Assembly (NCBI GenBank): GCA_029265085.1
Contig: JAJUJY010000191.1
Span: 1 to 7,391, forward strand
Direction of reading: 5' to 3'
Length of the DNA stretch: 7,391 nt
Source of the DNA: Chloroflexota bacterium
Lineage (GTDB): Bacteria; Chloroflexota; Anaerolineae; Anaerolineales; Anaerolineaceae
Shown here: in pieces, positions 5,858 to 7,391 of the stretch
How the letters are laid out: every line of letters begins with the position of its first letter
Numbering within the stretch: the stretch's first letter is position 1
The notes under the pieces: generated by a model
Database searches by the model: none
What the model saw: only the letters and a program-made list of their open reading frames with translations
Told to the model about the DNA's origin: nothing
Made by a program: the position numbers and the translations under genes

Positions 5858-6612
5858 TTTGCGGCAGCTTCAATAATCTTAATAAAATCCGCCGGTTTTA
5901 AGCTGGCACCGCCAACTAAAGCGCCATCAATATCAGGTTGGGAGAAAAATTCAGCTGCGTTTGCACCAGTCACTGAACCACCATATAAAATCCGAATTGC
6001 CTGTGCAGCATTTTCACCAAACAATTTCGCTAGTGCTGGCCGAATATAATCTTTTAACACAATATTGGCACCTTCGCCACTGGCAGCACGCCCTGTACCA
6101 ATTGCCCAAACTGGCTCATAAGCAATCACTATCTGTTCTGCTTTTGCCTGTTCGATGCCTTTTAACCCTTCCAGGATTTGACGGGTAACCACCTCTTCAG
6201 TTTTACCAGCTTCATTTTCAGCCAGTGTTTCTCCAACACAAACAATCGGTATCAGTCCATTGGCCAGCGCAGCCAGAACTTTACGGTTGACTGTCTCATC
6301 GGTCTCACCAAAATAGGTGCGGCGTTCTGAATGGCCTAAAATGACGTAACCGCAAAATTCTTTAACCATTTGCGGGGCTACCTCACCAGTGAATGCACCA
6401 GAGGCCTCCCAATGCATATTTTGAGCACCTAAACCAATATCAGTGCCAACCAACATTGATGAAACAGCCATCAAACTTAGAAAAGGAGGGCAAACTACTT
6501 TTTCAACATCACTGACAGCCTGCATTCCAGGCAGCATTTCCGCGACCAAACTCCGAGCCTGTTCTGCGGTTTTATTCATCTTCCAATTGCCAGCAACCAT
6601 TGGTTTTCTCAT
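5854..6612 (-). CDS. tpiA: Triosephosphate isomerase
   Basis: This 252-residue enzyme interconverts dihydroxyacetone phosphate and glyceraldehyde 3-phosphate in glycolysis and gluconeogenesis, in the cytoplasm. All catalytic residues are visible: Asn9 and Lys11 in A-G-N-W-K-M-N, His94 in L-G-H-S-E-R-R, and Glu166 in the A-Y-E-P-V-W-A-I-G-T-G signature (164-174), which includes the flexible lid loop. Phosphate-binding G-G-S (211-213) and G-A-L-V-G-G-A-S-L (230-238) are also present. Length is typical and the chain looks intact. The ATG at 6612 follows GAGGAG at good spacing. It is not beside gap or pgk within this window; it is first in a two-gene unit with a membrane peptidase-like protein. 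No promoter could be assigned with confidence in the 236 bases upstream. Confidence 0.97.
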   Translation of the reverse strand: MRKPMVAGNWKMNKTAEQARSLVAEMLPGMQAVSDVEKVVCPPFLSLMAVSSMLVGTDIGLGAQNMHWEASGAFTGEVAPQMVKEFCGYVILGHSERRTYFGETDETVNRKVLAALANGLIPIVCVGETLAENEAGKTEEVVTRQILEGLKGIEQAKAEQIVIAYEPVWAIGTGRAASGEGANIVLKDYIRPALAKLFGENAAQAIRILYGGSVTGANAAEFFSQPDIDGALVGGASLKPADFIKIIEAAAK

Positions 6613-6848
6613 ATTAATTCTCCTCTTTGAAAATAATTACGGATTTTGCTTACAATATGCCCCTTGGTTCAAATAAACATCATCCCAAAAAGTTTCCATT
6701 CATGTATCTCTTGTTTTGATATGATGGAATGAGCGAAGGGGTGAATTTATTAAGATGATCGAAAAATTCTAATACAATAAACGGAATTTATTTTACTTCA
6801 CTGGTACCAGATAAGCAATTAGATTGAATATCGGTTTGTGAGGTCTCA

Positions 6849-6877
6849 TTGACTTACCTATCAGAACAGGGTATATT
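6849..6877 (+). promoter_or_regulatory. Sigma-70-type promoter of rnpB
   Basis: TTGACT (6849-6854) and TATATT (6872-6877) are separated by exactly 17 bases. Both boxes match the consensus at five of six positions. The expected start of transcription, 6883-6885, coincides with the first base pairs of RNase P RNA helix P1, which supports the call. Confidence 0.85.
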
Positions 6878-6883
6878 CAGGGT

Positions 6884-7297
6884 GCCTCAGGTTGGTTGGG
6901 TGATCGCGAGTGTAGCCAAAGCTGCATTCGAGGAAAGTCCGCGCTGCAAAGAGCTGGATGCCGGGTAACTCCCGGGGTGAGGTAACTTGCCAGATCGGGC
7001 CACAGAGACATACCGCCAGTTATCTGGTAAGGGTGAAAAGGTGGTGTAAGAGACCACCGGCGTTGGCAGTAATGCCGCGGCCAGGTAACCCTCATCCGCA
7101 GCAAAGCCAAGCAGGAACAATGTCTGCGCTTGCAGGCAGGAGGCTGCTCGTCTCCCTCTCTTCGGAGAATAGTTCCGGGTAGGCTGCTTGAGCCGTCTGG
7201 TAACAGCCGGTCTAGAGAGATGATCATCCAGGCAAAGACCGTCCTTCGGGATACCTCTTTGCTGGACAGAACGCGGCTTACAAACTGACCTGAGGTA
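6884..7297 (+). ncRNA. rnpB: RNase P RNA, bacterial type A
   Basis: This is the catalytic RNA that removes 5' leaders from pre-tRNAs with the RnpA protein. Helix P1 pairs CCTCAGGT (6885-6892) with ACCTGAGG (7288-7295). P3 is a 10-bp stem, 6907-6916 with 6921-6930. The universal P4 is formed by AAG-[U]-CCGC (6935-6942, with the conserved bulged U at 6938) and GCGGCTT (7273-7279). The conserved blocks GAGGAAAGTCC (6930-6940), CTAGAGAGATGATCATCC (7213-7230) and ACAGAACGCGGCTTAC (7266-7281) are all present, as is a CTTCGG tetraloop near 7244-7249. Length is about 414 bases, normal for the type. Ends are set by P1 and the promoter, so they may be off by a few bases. The 3' end overlaps the first copy of a tandem repeat. 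Confidence 0.95.
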
Positions 7298-7391
7298 TTT
7301 TGCTGTCCCGACACCATCGAGGTGTAATAACGGGCTTACAAACTGACCTGAGGTATTTTGCTGTCCCGACACCATCGAGGTGTAATAACGG
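7275..7391 (+). repeat. 58-bp tandem duplication of the rnpB 3' end
   Basis: Bases 7275-7332 are repeated exactly at 7333-7390, and 7391 matches the first base of a further copy. The unit starts in the 3' strand of P4 (GGCTTAC), includes the 3' strand of P1 (ACCTGAGG) and ends after a small hairpin (ACACC 7311-7315 with GGTGT 7321-7325). Copy two keeps the whole P1 strand but only five of seven P4 pairs, because the two bases before GGCTT differ (CG instead of GC). No U-run follows the hairpin, so I see no rnpB terminator inside the window. Confidence 0.93.

Noticed and set aside
6613..6848. Hidden small gene or strong tpiA promoter in the tpiA-rnpB gap
   Set aside because: Only very short ORFs are present. 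A TTGTAT/TTAATA pair on the minus strand is possible as a promoter but too weak to list.
7307..7334. Intrinsic terminator for rnpB
   Set aside because: A small stem (ACACC/GGTGT, with CCCG/CGGG outside) can form, but it is weak and is followed by AATAACGG, not a U-run.
6877..7375. Two long minus-strand ORFs (146 and 162 codons) over the RNase P RNA
   Set aside because: They are antisense to a secure rnpB, and their similar N-termini come only from the 58-bp repeat.
7275..7391. CRISPR array
   Set aside because: The copies are directly adjacent with no spacers, and the unit is the end of rnpB.

Overview
The window shows ordinary bacterial chromosome with moderate base composition. Every protein gene I accept reads on the minus strand, and one RNA gene reads on the plus strand at the right-hand end. 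The type A RNase P RNA, the tungsten aldehyde oxidoreductase genes and the multi-[4Fe-4S] protein suggest an anaerobic bacterium. My best guess is a Chloroflexota/Anaerolineae-like organism, but this rests on general impression and no marker in the window proves it.

Region 1 (about 5040 down to 1, minus strand) is a redox operon. In order of transcription it contains: a control region with a near-perfect palindrome (5015-5036); a possible 40-codon leader ORF; a 159-residue protein with four [4Fe-4S] motifs; a 601-residue tungsten-type aldehyde:ferredoxin oxidoreductase (AOR); a 117-base gap holding a strong 13-bp inverted repeat; a MoaD/ThiS-like small sulfur carrier; a 617-residue proton/sodium-translocating subunit of the NuoL/MnhA/HyfB family; and the start of another small membrane protein cut by the window edge. 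Ferredoxin-like protein, AOR and MoaD recall the AorA/AorB/AorD arrangement of known AORs. An antiporter-type membrane subunit 6 bases downstream of the carrier gene is the unusual part. It raises the possibility that aldehyde oxidation (or acid reduction) is coupled to ion transport.

Region 2 (6612 down to 5042) is a two-gene operon: triosephosphate isomerase (tpiA), then an HExxH polytopic membrane protein resembling M50/site-2 peptidases. The two genes overlap by the four bases GTGA and end at a clear stem-loop terminator.

Region 3 (6613-7391): a 236-base intergenic stretch (6613-6848) holds the tpiA ribosome binding site but no promoter I can assign with confidence. It is followed by a good sigma-70 promoter and rnpB on the plus strand. 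The 3' end of rnpB, including the 3' strands of helices P4 and P1, is duplicated as a 58-bp tandem repeat that runs to the window edge. This is either a real duplication or an assembly-end artefact.
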